DNA from: a virus
Direction: 5' to 3' (one strand)
Length of the DNA stretch: 46,085 nt
Virus record (IMG/VR): IMGVR_UViG_3300037882_004575
Span: 1-46,085 of that record
Positions 8,531 through 17,845 of this stretch are shown piece by piece. Every line of letters begins with the position of its first letter. Positions within the stretch are counted from its first letter, which is position 1. Both the position numbers and the translations under genes were made by a program. A model generated the notes under the pieces. The model searched no databases, was not told where the DNA came from, and saw only the letters and a list, made by a program, of their open reading frames with translations.

Positions 8531-8537
8531 GTGTAAT
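8530..8537 (+). promoter_or_regulatory. AGTGTAA element upstream of the tape measure gene
   Basis: AGTGTAAT overlaps the last base of the upstream stop codon and lies 18 bases before the ATG at 8556. TGTAAT matches the TATAAT consensus at five of six positions, but no -35 hexamer lies 16-18 bases upstream. A separate AAAGGA ribosome binding site (8545-8550) follows, so the element is not simply the ribosome binding site. Confidence 0.4.
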
Positions 8538-8555
8538 GATTTGAAAGGAAAATAA

Positions 8556-11500
8556 ATGGCCGAACCTATCGTCAATCTAACTCTCGACGGAGATGTCAGC
8601 AGGATAACAAAAAAGCTCAGGGAGCTAGAGCGTTCTACGCAGTTAAACATAAAGGTAAACGACCGCGCTGTTTTACAACCTTTGGGTAGAATTCGGACCG
8701 GTGTTGATCAAATTAATTCTTCCCTTGACGCCGCGAATCAACGTGTTTTAACTTTCGCCGCTTCTGCCCTTCTTTTGGGCGGTGTTTCGCGCGCTTTTGG
8801 TGAGATTCTGAACTCAACGAGAAAAGTTGAGAAGGCTCTGTTGGATATTAATTCGGTTTTCGGTTTATCGACAACTCAGTTAAATAAATTTTCAAAAGAA
8901 ATATTTAATATTGCCCGAGAGACCGCCCAATCATTTGATACCGTCTCCAAAGCCGCGATTGAATTTTCCCGGCAAGGTTTAGGGGTTGAGGAGACACAGA
9001 AACGCTTGCGAGCATCCCTCATTTTAACTCGTTTGTCGGGTTTGGACTCGGCTAAAGCAGTTGAATCCATGACTGCCGCGATTAACGGGTTTTCGCGTGA
9101 GAATTTAAAAGCTTCGGAAATTCTAAATAAATTAGTCGCAGTCGATACTAAGTTTGCCGTTTCAACTGCCGATTTATCAGAAGCTTTAAGTCGTGTAGGT
9201 TCAACCGCCCAAGATGCTGGCGTAAGTTTTGACAAGTTGCTCGGTTTGGTTGCCTCGGCCCAACAAACAACGGCCCGTGGTGGCGCGGTGATTGGTAACG
9301 CCTTTAAGACTATTTTCACAAGAATTCAGCGCCCCGAAGTGTTGACCCAGTTGGAATCTTTCGGCGTTCAAGTCAAGGATTTCGGCGGGGAGGTATTGGC
9401 GGCGGATAAGATTCTTGAGAATTTGGCCAAGCAATTCGACAACCTATCACGTAGCCAACAGCAATCTGTCGTTGAATTATCGGCTGGTATTTATCAGGTC
9501 AATCAATTTCGCGCGATATTAGGAGATTTGGGGAAGACTTATAATCTGGTTGAACAGGCCACTCGCGCCGCATCCTCCGCATCGAATGAGGCTGAAAAAA
9601 GAAATGCCGCGCTTAATAAGTCTTTAGATTCAACCCTTCAGACATTTAAGACAGCTTTATCTGAGGCCGGTGCAATTATTGGCGATTTCACTTTAGCTCC
9701 ATTCATTAAAGATACCTTAGGGAGTGATTTCCTAAACGCAATTTTAAACTCAATTAAGGGCGCTAACACACAAGACTCCCTTCAGAAACCGGGCGAACAA
9801 ATCGCAGAAGGCTTTTTAAGGGGCATTTCCAATGTAATTACCGGTCCCGCTTTAGTCGCCGCGTTTGCCGTTGTGAGCGCCGTTGTGAGACGAACCGCCC
9901 GCGTCGTTCAAGAGGATTTGGGCGGACTTGTCTTTCGTCGCAATAAAGAAGCAGACGCAATTAAGGGTTTAAGTGTTTTACTGAATACCGCGTCACAGAA
10001 GGATAAGGAACGCTTACAGACTGCCACCTCAATCGCGCAAAAAGAACAGATTATCCTTGAGATTCTAGCCAAACAGAATGCTTTAAGAAATCAGCAGGTT
10101 GCCCAGCAAAATAACCTAGCCACGGGAATTAGCCGAGGAAGTCCGGGCGCATATTCTAAAATCACCGCGTTAGGAAGATCCGGTTTTACTCCAAACTTCG
10201 CTGGAAATCCACTCAAAGATGCGATTGCGCGCGAGATTAAGGCAGGTGTAAACCCGAAAGATATTTACATTGATTCTGATCCTAGAGTTAAAGGGCCAAA
10301 GAATCCGTTAGGGTTATTAGTGGCTAATAAAAGGGATGAACCATTGGGTGGTTATCAAGGAGTTCAACGCGCAATTAGTGAAGGGGTAAACCCAAGGAAT
10401 TATGGAACTCAGGTGCCGAATTTCGCGGAATTTGACAAATTTGAGGGAACAATTTCCAAAGGGGCGATGGTTCCGGTTCCTATTCAGATTAATGAGTTGG
10501 AGGCAAAGGAACTTAGATCGCTTTTTGGTCAACTTAGAACATCAGGTACGGCCTCAGTTGAGTCATTCAAGGAAATTACAGAGAGAATTAAAAGTGCCGC
10601 TGATAGATTTAATTTAACGGATAAGTCATTACAACTATTAAATGCCAAAATAGATTCTGCCGCGACGAAACTCGCCCTTAACCTAGCTAAGCCAACCATT
10701 TTTTATGGCGGAACTCGTAGCTCAAGTGGAATAGCATCAACTCAATCGGGCGGAAAGTTATCTGAACAATTTGGCGGAATCATTAGTGGGAGTTCGCTTG
10801 GCAATAGATTTAAACTATCTGATCCAACAGAAATTGAGGAATCATTAAAGAAGACTTTAGATAACCTGTCGAATAAACAGATAAGCGGAATCACTGGGAG
10901 AAATGTAAACAGAGCGGAAAATATTTTTAGCGCGCGAACCATATTTGACGAACCCGTATTAAATAGGGGCGCGGCTAATAAAGAGCGAATCGGGGGATTA
11001 CTTAATTTAGCTTCATCGGGAACTCTTCAAACTGATTTTGAGTCCACGGTTAAAAAACTTGTCGTTAAGGGAACCTCCTTAAGCTCGGCTTACGAACAAG
11101 CTAGTAATAACCTATTAAAAAGTGGCGGGACAGCGAAACAATTAACGGCCGCGCAATTAGAATACGCCTACCGTTTAACTGATTTCTCAGGTGAAGTTGA
11201 AAGCCAACGCCGCGCAATTAAGGGGACTATTGCCACACGCAATTTAACCAATGCAATTGACAATAAGGGGGTTGCGGGATTAAATAATAGTGAACGTAGA
11301 CAATTAGCCGGTGGAATCAAATCTTCTGTAACTCAGGATCTTTTCGGGAATATTGACCCAGAGGTATTAAAAGCTGATAAGGAAGCACAAAGAGTCATAG
11401 CGCGCGAAACTGGAAAACGTTTTTCGCAATTAAGAAAAGATGCCTTAGAACAGGCTGCCGATCAAACCGCTGATGATTTCGTTACTTCTCGTCAAGTTCC

Positions 11501-14500
11501 AACAGGTAGATTCTCAAGTTATAAAGGGCTATTCCGAAACTTCGATAAAGAAGCAGAGCAATTCATCGGGTCAACACCCAACCTATCTAAACAGTCGGCG
11601 CAAAAAGTTAGGGAGCGCGCGCTTGGGCTAAATGAACAACGAAAACAAAACTTAAATAGCGCTGCCCTTCAAGCTGCCTTTTTAGTTCCTTTGGCGGCGG
11701 GTTTTGCTCCTCAAGGGGAGGGTGGAACAAGTAAGGGTAAACTAGGGGGTGCTATCAGTGGGGCGGCGGCGGGTTTTGGAACGGGTGCATTACTTGGAAG
11801 TATTCTTCCCGGTCCGGGCACATTAATTGGTGGTGCGGTTGGCGCGGCGGCAGGCGGCACTTTTGGTTTTATTAGCAAGTTATCCCAATCATTTGAGGAG
11901 TTAAGTCAGACGGTAAATAATATCAATGCCTCTTATACTCAGCAAATTGACGCGGTCGGCACTTACATTCAACTTCAGCAGAAAATTAATGATGCGGTTG
12001 AGCGCGGGACATCTGAAAAAGAACTTAAGGGATTAGTTGGGGACCAATTTAGCGTCCTTCAACGAATTAAAGATCCGTCTATTCGCGCGCAAATCTTGTC
12101 CGCTGGAACTGATGTTGGAAAAATTAGCGAAGCAGGAAGAGGATTATCCGAAAGAGGTATTCGTGTTGGCGCGACGGGTGACGTTAGAACCGCGCTTAAG
12201 GCGTTTTCCGATGATAATACTTCAAAAAATATTATTGACGCGGCAACATCCTTGGCGGTGGCCACCGATAGATCCAATAAGCAAATTAATGAGGCTTTCA
12301 CTTCGTTTCGGAACACCTTTGAATCCAATCCATTAGGAGCTTTTAAGGAATTTGCCGATGAGTTAGGGTTAAGCCAAAAGGAAATTGACGACAACGTTAA
12401 ATTATTGCGCAAATCTCCTGAGGATGTTAAATTTCTATTTAGATTATTCGTAAAGAATAGTGATCAATTCGTTGAGGATTTAAAAGTTTCTACTCAGAAT
12501 CTTAAAAGGGTTACTCAGGCGGTGGATTTTGCCAGTATTACCAGAGATTTATCTCGGGCTATCGGGAACAGGGCAAAGATTTCCGAATCAAATTTGGGCT
12601 CGCAGTTAAACATATCGCGCACTTTAACTGAGTCTGGCATTTTAGCCCAAAATTTAAATCCCGAGAGAGAAATTCAAACTCGCGCGGACTTCTCTATTCA
12701 GGAAAACAGACTAAGAAATCAGGGACAAACAGAATCTCTTATTCAAGGGTTAAGGTCGGAACTTGTTTCGCTAAGGGGTAAAGAAACCGATGGAATAACT
12801 TTAGGGGCGAATGGTGATAAGATCCTTTCTTCGTTATCTTCAGTTGGGGATTTAACCGCGTTGCTTAGGGATGCCAATGTTACGACTCAGGAGTTAATCA
12901 AAAATGTTATTGATCAAATAGTAATCGGTAACAATATTGCGGAAAACACTGAGAAGGAAATCGCTGCGCAAAGAACGGCGGATATTTTACGAGTTCGTTT
13001 AGAAACCAAAAATCGCGCGTTACAAGGCGGGGTATTCAATCAGGACTCTTTATCCTCGTTCGGCCAATCCCGCCGGGCGGGCAATTTAATTGGTGGCGGC
13101 GTTCAAAATATTAATAATCGGTTGGGGGGAATTGAGGCGTTAGATGCGTTTGGTTTACCGGAATCTGATCAAACGGATTTGATTAGAAATGCCATTAGAT
13201 TCCAATCCGGGAAAAAGACTTATGCTAAAATTTTAGGCGAGCTGCTTGAGGCTGAAGTGGGTGAATCTGAAGCTGAGTTGCAAAAAGCCGTTAACGATAT
13301 AGTTTCAAGTCCTAATTTCGGCCTATTAGATAAAGAAACTGCTAAGCGTGTCGGTTTAGGCTTAACGGCGGCTAAAGACACTCCCGAACAATCCTTGGCG
13401 AAATTCGCGGCGGGTGATTTTGGCGGGTTAATTTCTTCGGGGAAAATATCTACCGATACGGGCGCTTTGGGGATTAGTTTGGATAAAATCGGGACGAAAT
13501 TAGATCCGCTAACTTTAATCAAGGACAATACTGGCGATATGGCTGGGTTGATGGCTCAGTTTTTAAATGCAACAAAAGAACGTAGAAAAGGGGTTGAGCA
13601 AGGGGATCGCTTGGCCGAAACTAGGGCGAAAATAGGAGCCAACGAATCAAGATTAACACAAGCGGAAGATAATTTTATATCGAAGGCTAAAACCCCCGAT
13701 ATATTGTCTGGATTAATAACGTCAAGCGCTAACAAGAATATAGTTTCAACTCCGGCTGGTAATATCCCAACTCCAACTAGAAATATACTAAATCTTGTAT
13801 CGGAACTAAAGAAAAGAAGTAAGGATGACGAAAATCTTGCAGAAACTTTAAACTTACTGAAAGGTGAAAACCAAGATCGTCCATTTGAGGATGTTAATTT
13901 AACACTTAAGGAAATTCGGGAGCTAATACTTGATCAGGTAGTTATTGACGAAAAACAAGTTAGATTTTTAAATTCTCTAAAAGACAGGATTAAATTAGCG
14001 GAAAGAGAACTGACTTTCGTTAAAACTGGTGAAACCCCATTGGGCGCAGCGTTCAAAGGTGTTGATATGTTCAAATATGGGATCACTGGACAACCAGCCG
14101 CGAAAACAGACCCATCCTTCCGCTTTTTTGAAAATAAGGGTGTCGATATAGCTAAAGAATCCGCTGAGCAGACAAACACCGAAAAGGAGGCCGTTGCCAA
14201 AATATATAACCTCCGCCAATTAACCGCCGTTGAGATAAAAGAGATCGTCAGTGAGGGCGAGAAGGGTATTAATATTGAAAAACTCCAAGAAAAAGGACTG
14301 TTGGCTCAATTGGAAATTCTCACCGACCAGAAAGCGATTTATAATGATTTAAATAAGAATTCTCTAACTCGTTTACAATACGACGAACAAATCCTACAGA
14401 AAGAACTAGAAATTGCCCAATTAACAGGGGATTCGGCGGATACTTTCACCAAAACAATCGAGCTTAAGTTCAACCAACTAAAACAGGAGATGAACGATTT

Positions 14501-16181
14501 CTCTGGCGTTGCCGCTGGGATTTTTGATTCATTCCAGAATAATGCGGGCCAAGCCTTTGGTGATTTCGTTACGGGCGCAAAAAGTGGTAAAGATGCCTTT
14601 AGAGATTTCGTCACCTCCGTTCTAAATGATGCCGCGCGCGCGTTTGCTTCGAAAGCGGTTCAAGGAATTATCGGGTCAGCTTTTGGCGCATTTGGAACAG
14701 GTTTTGCCGCTGGTGGTCCCGTTAAATTAGCTAATGGTGGGACAGTTCCCGCCTTACTCATGGGCGGCGAATATTATGTTTCGCCTCAAAGCGCGAAATC
14801 AATTGGGAAAGATACCTTAGACCGACTTAATAATGGCTCCGTCCCGAAATTTGCAAGTGGCGGGCAAGTTGGTTCAAGAAATTTTTATATCTCGGGTGGT
14901 TCGGGGACTAAGGATGATATACCTGCGAGATTAAGTCCCGGCGGATATGTTCTCAAAAAGAGCGCGGTAAGTAAGTATGGCCGCGACTATATTGAAAAGT
15001 TAGCTAACAATAAGGTTGAAAAGAAACTTATTGGCGGTGTTATTGGTGCTTTAGTTGGCGCGGCTGTTGGTGGCGGAATTGGCTATGCTACAGGTGGCAA
15101 AAAGGGAGCTTTAGTTGGGGCTGGAATAGGTGCGATTGGTGGTGCTTATGTTGGTTCGCAAATGAGTGCTGGTCCGGGTATAACGGGGACGGGTGTTAGC
15201 GCGAATAATTTACCAAGTAGTAGTTCATTCTCAAATTCCTTTAATAATACTCCTATTAACACAGTTGGTGGTGGAGTTGCTGATTTTTCATCGTCAGTAA
15301 CCAATGGGGTCGGCGCTTCAACCGCTGGGGCCGTTGGGAAAATAGGGTTCAAGGGAATTGCCTTTGCTTTAGGTGCATCGGCCTTACTTGGAGTTGGCGT
15401 ACAAGCTTTATCCCCAAAGGATAAGGGTGTTTCGTATAAAGATACTAGCCCGAAAGTTAAAAAGAAAGAGGAAATGAGCGAAGGTGAATTCGCTTACTTA
15501 CAGGAAAATCCTCAAGGTGGCATTAGTTTAATTGGTTATGGCCAAGCTCCCGCGACGCGCAGATTTAGTGAGGGTGGGCCGGTTCCTTTTGGATCTTCGT
15601 TATCGAAAGCTTTCCCCGTGGAAGAAGTTCGGGTTAATAATGAAGTCACCGAATCCAGTCGCTTTAATCCATACGAAGGATTATCCATTGGTTATTCAAA
15701 ACCGATTAAGGGGCAGATGCCGAAAACTCAAAATTTTGACGAGGGTGGCCCCGTTAATCTAATAAACATTAACCAAGAGACGGTTGAACAAGAAGTTGCC
15801 CCGAAGGCTTATCCGAGTAACCCAACAGCCTATTCCAAGGCGATGAAAAATCGTTATGTGGGGGAAACCCTATCTTACTCGTCTCCTATTCCAAGCGCTC
15901 CCGGTTGGGCTGATGGCGGATATGTTGGTTCCGCGCCAATGAGCAATACGCAAAGCGAGCCAAATTCGCAAACCATGGGCGCGCCAACGGTTTATATTAA
16001 TATCACTAACAATAATGGTGAAGTTAAAACCGATACTAATACTGAGGGTGGCCAAGGTAATGGAGAGGGTCCATTTGGTAAGGATTTTGCCAATAAAATC
16101 GAAAAGCAGGTTCGTGGAATTGTTCGTGATGAGATGGTTCAGTCTCGTAGAACTGGGAATATGTCGAAGAGAAATTCTTAA
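8556..16181 (+). CDS. Tail tape measure protein
   Basis: A 2541-residue protein, by far the longest gene, directly before gpM-L-K-I-J homologs: the defining position of a tape measure. Residues about 75-270 match the TP901-type tape-measure N-terminal domain (KALLDINSVFGLS; AIEFSRQGLGVEETQKRL; VGSTAQDAGVSFDKLLGLVA; GGAVIGNAFKTIFTRIQ). Long helical, charged stretches follow. Two glycine-zipper membrane-active segments are visible, at about 1055-1110 (GAAAGFGTGALLGSILPGPG) and 2158-2203 (GALVGAAVGGGIGYATGG). The C-terminal region has the usual 'FAAGGPVKLANGGTVPALL' and 'GGEYYVSP' type repeats (about 2045-2130). At about 0.15 nm per residue it would set a tail near 380 nm, which is very long. 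It has a strong AAAGGA ribosome binding site. Confidence 0.93.
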   Translation: MAEPIVNLTLDGDVSRITKKLRELERSTQLNIKVNDRAVLQPLGRIRTGVDQINSSLDAANQRVLTFAASALLLGGVSRAFGEILNSTRKVEKALLDINSVFGLSTTQLNKFSKEIFNIARETAQSFDTVSKAAIEFSRQGLGVEETQKRLRASLILTRLSGLDSAKAVESMTAAINGFSRENLKASEILNKLVAVDTKFAVSTADLSEALSRVGSTAQDAGVSFDKLLGLVASAQQTTARGGAVIGNAFKTIFTRIQRPEVLTQLESFGVQVKDFGGEVLAADKILENLAKQFDNLSRSQQQSVVELSAGIYQVNQFRAILGDLGKTYNLVEQATRAASSASNEAEKRNAALNKSLDSTLQTFKTALSEAGAIIGDFTLAPFIKDTLGSDFLNAILNSIKGANTQDSLQKPGEQIAEGFLRGISNVITGPALVAAFAVVSAVVRRTARVVQEDLGGLVFRRNKEADAIKGLSVLLNTASQKDKERLQTATSIAQKEQIILEILAKQNALRNQQVAQQNNLATGISRGSPGAYSKITALGRSGFTPNFAGNPLKDAIAREIKAGVNPKDIYIDSDPRVKGPKNPLGLLVANKRDEPLGGYQGVQRAISEGVNPRNYGTQVPNFAEFDKFEGTISKGAMVPVPIQINELEAKELRSLFGQLRTSGTASVESFKEITERIKSAADRFNLTDKSLQLLNAKIDSAATKLALNLAKPTIFYGGTRSSSGIASTQSGGKLSEQFGGIISGSSLGNRFKLSDPTEIEESLKKTLDNLSNKQISGITGRNVNRAENIFSARTIFDEPVLNRGAANKERIGGLLNLASSGTLQTDFESTVKKLVVKGTSLSSAYEQASNNLLKSGGTAKQLTAAQLEYAYRLTDFSGEVESQRRAIKGTIATRNLTNAIDNKGVAGLNNSERRQLAGGIKSSVTQDLFGNIDPEVLKADKEAQRVIARETGKRFSQLRKDALEQAADQTADDFVTSRQVPTGRFSSYKGLFRNFDKEAEQFIGSTPNLSKQSAQKVRERALGLNEQRKQNLNSAALQAAFLVPLAAGFAPQGEGGTSKGKLGGAISGAAAGFGTGALLGSILPGPGTLIGGAVGAAAGGTFGFISKLSQSFEELSQTVNNINASYTQQIDAVGTYIQLQQKINDAVERGTSEKELKGLVGDQFSVLQRIKDPSIRAQILSAGTDVGKISEAGRGLSERGIRVGATGDVRTALKAFSDDNTSKNIIDAATSLAVATDRSNKQINEAFTSFRNTFESNPLGAFKEFADELGLSQKEIDDNVKLLRKSPEDVKFLFRLFVKNSDQFVEDLKVSTQNLKRVTQAVDFASITRDLSRAIGNRAKISESNLGSQLNISRTLTESGILAQNLNPEREIQTRADFSIQENRLRNQGQTESLIQGLRSELVSLRGKETDGITLGANGDKILSSLSSVGDLTALLRDANVTTQELIKNVIDQIVIGNNIAENTEKEIAAQRTADILRVRLETKNRALQGGVFNQDSLSSFGQSRRAGNLIGGGVQNINNRLGGIEALDAFGLPESDQTDLIRNAIRFQSGKKTYAKILGELLEAEVGESEAELQKAVNDIVSSPNFGLLDKETAKRVGLGLTAAKDTPEQSLAKFAAGDFGGLISSGKISTDTGALGISLDKIGTKLDPLTLIKDNTGDMAGLMAQFLNATKERRKGVEQGDRLAETRAKIGANESRLTQAEDNFISKAKTPDILSGLITSSANKNIVSTPAGNIPTPTRNILNLVSELKKRSKDDENLAETLNLLKGENQDRPFEDVNLTLKEIRELILDQVVIDEKQVRFLNSLKDRIKLAERELTFVKTGETPLGAAFKGVDMFKYGITGQPAAKTDPSFRFFENKGVDIAKESAEQTNTEKEAVAKIYNLRQLTAVEIKEIVSEGEKGINIEKLQEKGLLAQLEILTDQKAIYNDLNKNSLTRLQYDEQILQKELEIAQLTGDSADTFTKTIELKFNQLKQEMNDFSGVAAGIFDSFQNNAGQAFGDFVTGAKSGKDAFRDFVTSVLNDAARAFASKAVQGIIGSAFGAFGTGFAAGGPVKLANGGTVPALLMGGEYYVSPQSAKSIGKDTLDRLNNGSVPKFASGGQVGSRNFYISGGSGTKDDIPARLSPGGYVLKKSAVSKYGRDYIEKLANNKVEKKLIGGVIGALVGAAVGGGIGYATGGKKGALVGAGIGAIGGAYVGSQMSAGPGITGTGVSANNLPSSSSFSNSFNNTPINTVGGGVADFSSSVTNGVGASTAGAVGKIGFKGIAFALGASALLGVGVQALSPKDKGVSYKDTSPKVKKKEEMSEGEFAYLQENPQGGISLIGYGQAPATRRFSEGGPVPFGSSLSKAFPVEEVRVNNEVTESSRFNPYEGLSIGYSKPIKGQMPKTQNFDEGGPVNLININQETVEQEVAPKAYPSNPTAYSKAMKNRYVGETLSYSSPIPSAPGWADGGYVGSAPMSNTQSEPNSQTMGAPTVYINITNNNGEVKTDTNTEGGQGNGEGPFGKDFANKIEKQVRGIVRDEMVQSRRTGNMSKRNS

Positions 16182-16184
16182 TTT

Positions 16185-16192
16185 AGTGTATT
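16185..16192 (+). promoter_or_regulatory. AGTGTAT element upstream of the tail-tip operon
   Basis: AGTGTATT lies 4 bases after the tape measure stop and 19 bases before the ATG at 16212. It shares the AGTGTA core with the elements at 4306, 5287 and 8530. A ribosome binding site (AGAAAGG, 16196-16202) lies downstream. It would head the tightly coupled gpM-L-K-I-J unit. The promoter role is inference. Confidence 0.35.
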
Positions 16193-16211
16193 CAAGAGAA
16201 AGGTCTAAGGC

Positions 16212-16946
16212 ATGTCAACTCAATATACGTATTTCCCATATGATAACAACTCGAATTATAAAAAGTTTGATGTTGTAAGGGGTTTGTCCAGCACGGACAC
16301 CTATTACTTATACGCGACTCAGGATAGCATTGGGCAAAAACCAAATAGTTCTTACATTTATCCTATAACAGCGTTAGTAAGAGACGACTTTAAAATCAGA
16401 CTAACCCTAAATAAGACTGGAAGCGGGCCGAGTTTTGCCGCCGGTTCAGTTATTGTTGTCACAGGCGCGGCGCAGGGAAATTTCACGGGAATGGTGGTTG
16501 AGGGTGGCTCGAATTATGTTGATTACATAAGTAATGGTCAACCGTTAACCTTGGGGACTAGTGGCGCGGTAAATACAATTTATAATCCAGCTTGGACGAG
16601 CGGGTTTATGTTTATTCCATCGTATGGATCTAATTTAGATACTCAAACCCGAAAAGTTGAGGCAAAATTTGGCGATGGTTACTCTCAACGGCAACGGGAC
16701 GGAATCAATTCAAATTCTCACACATGGAAATTAAGTTTTGAAAATAGGTCCGACAGAGAAGCTCGCGCATTAAGTAATTTTATCGAAGACAAAGGTGGCG
16801 TAGATAATTTCCAACTTTTACTACCCGCAAACCGATTAGTGATTGACCCTTACCTAAAATATGTTGCGACAAACCCTCAGACGAACACACAATCGTTTAA
16901 TATAAACAACATAAGCGCAGATTTCATGCAAGTCTTTGATATATGA
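16212..16946 (+). CDS. Minor tail protein gpM-like with N-terminal carbohydrate-binding-like module
   Basis: A 244-residue tail-tip protein. Residues about 132-215 are the gpM-like part (FIPSYGSNL; 'VEAKFGDGYSQRQRDGINS'; 'WKLSFENRSDREARALSNFI'; a final 'GGVDNFQLLLP'). Lambda gpM is about 110 residues, so about 130 residues are extra. The N-terminal 60 (Y..NSNYKKFDVVRG, then YYLYATQDSIGQKP) follow the 'Y..fDvV....yY.a.qds....P' pattern of small CBM5/12-like folds. gpM caps the tail-tip side of the tube in lambda; the added module may bind a host glycan (inference). It overlaps gpL by ATGA. Confidence 0.75.
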   Translation: MSTQYTYFPYDNNSNYKKFDVVRGLSSTDTYYLYATQDSIGQKPNSSYIYPITALVRDDFKIRLTLNKTGSGPSFAAGSVIVVTGAAQGNFTGMVVEGGSNYVDYISNGQPLTLGTSGAVNTIYNPAWTSGFMFIPSYGSNLDTQTRKVEAKFGDGYSQRQRDGINSNSHTWKLSFENRSDREARALSNFIEDKGGVDNFQLLLPANRLVIDPYLKYVATNPQTNTQSFNINNISADFMQVFDI

Positions 16947-17845
16947 GTCAACAGAAAGTCAATTTAGAGGCGACAAAATTCAACCCATCATCACTTCTAT
17001 CTCTATATGAGCTAGATGCGTCGGCGGTTGGTGGCCCGCATCTGTATTTTCATGATGGCTCAAGCAATAATTATCAGAATATCACGTTAGATGGTCAGGA
17101 ATACACGGCGTTTCCAATTTTTATGGAGGGTTTTGAGTATGACGGGAAGGGTTCCTTGCCAAGACCCCGCTTAAGGGCGGCTAATGTTAATGGATTTGTA
17201 TCGGCTTATATTTTAGGCGGCTCAAGTTTAATTAATGCCCGTTTTATGCGGCGTAGAATTTTCGCGCGATATATTGATGCGGTAAATTTCACGAATGGAG
17301 TTAACCCGTTTGGAACACCTGATCCAACCGCCGTTTACCCGGATGATGTTTTTGTTGTGAATAGAAAGGTCACTGAGAATAGGCAGTATGTTGAGTTTGA
17401 ATTGTCCACTCCACTAGAGATTGACAATGTAATGCTACCCAATAGGCAGATTTTTGCTCATATTTGCGGGTTCAAATATCGCGATTCCTCCTGTGGTTAT
17501 TCGGGGGTTCCTGTTGGGGACAAGAATAATCGTTCGTTTGGGCCAACTGGTTATAATTTTACGTTGGTCGATCAGGGAGAATACGATGAGGCAACGACTT
17601 ACAATATTGGGGATTATGTATTTATTACAAGCACCTTGCCGCAAACTTCGGGTGAATTGAATTATTTCGTTTGTAATGCCAATGGAACAGTTGGATTGGC
17701 TAATGGCCCATTGAAAAAACCCGCGAACTGGGTGCAAGATTACTGTTCAAAATCTATTCCCGGATGCCGATTAAGGTATATTTCTCCAACAACCTTGCGT
17801 TTTGGCGGTTTCCCGGGTGCTTCAAGAGGAGGATACTCGATATGA
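16943..17845 (+). CDS. Minor tail protein gpL-like, iron-sulfur tail-tip protein with inserted domain
   Basis: A 300-residue protein in lambda gpL position. The N-terminal 170 residues contain the usual 'PRPRLRAANVNGF' segment. The C-terminal part has cysteines C175, C184, C268 and C275, spaced 8 and 6 residues within the pairs. Lambda gpL has the same 8 and 6 spacing in the domain that holds a [4Fe-4S] cluster. In lambda the two pairs are about 22 residues apart; here they are 83 apart. The insert (about 195-265) contains 'YDEATTYNIGDYVFI' and ends 'KKPANW', the pattern of CBM5/12 chitin-binding-like modules. Coupled to gpK by ATGA. Confidence 0.8.
   Translation: MSQQKVNLEATKFNPSSLLSLYELDASAVGGPHLYFHDGSSNNYQNITLDGQEYTAFPIFMEGFEYDGKGSLPRPRLRAANVNGFVSAYILGGSSLINARFMRRRIFARYIDAVNFTNGVNPFGTPDPTAVYPDDVFVVNRKVTENRQYVEFELSTPLEIDNVMLPNRQIFAHICGFKYRDSSCGYSGVPVGDKNNRSFGPTGYNFTLVDQGEYDEATTYNIGDYVFITSTLPQTSGELNYFVCNANGTVGLANGPLKKPANWVQDYCSKSIPGCRLRYISPTTLRFGGFPGASRGGYSI

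Noticed and set aside
8876-15762. Many reverse-strand and alternate-frame open frames inside the tape measure gene
   Set aside because: They lack ribosome binding sites and known domains and follow from the codon use of the long gene.
17764-17841. Longer gpK starting at ATG 17764
   Set aside because: The extra 26 residues lie inside the gpL frame and match nothing in the family; AGAGGAGGA and the ATGA overlap mark 17842.
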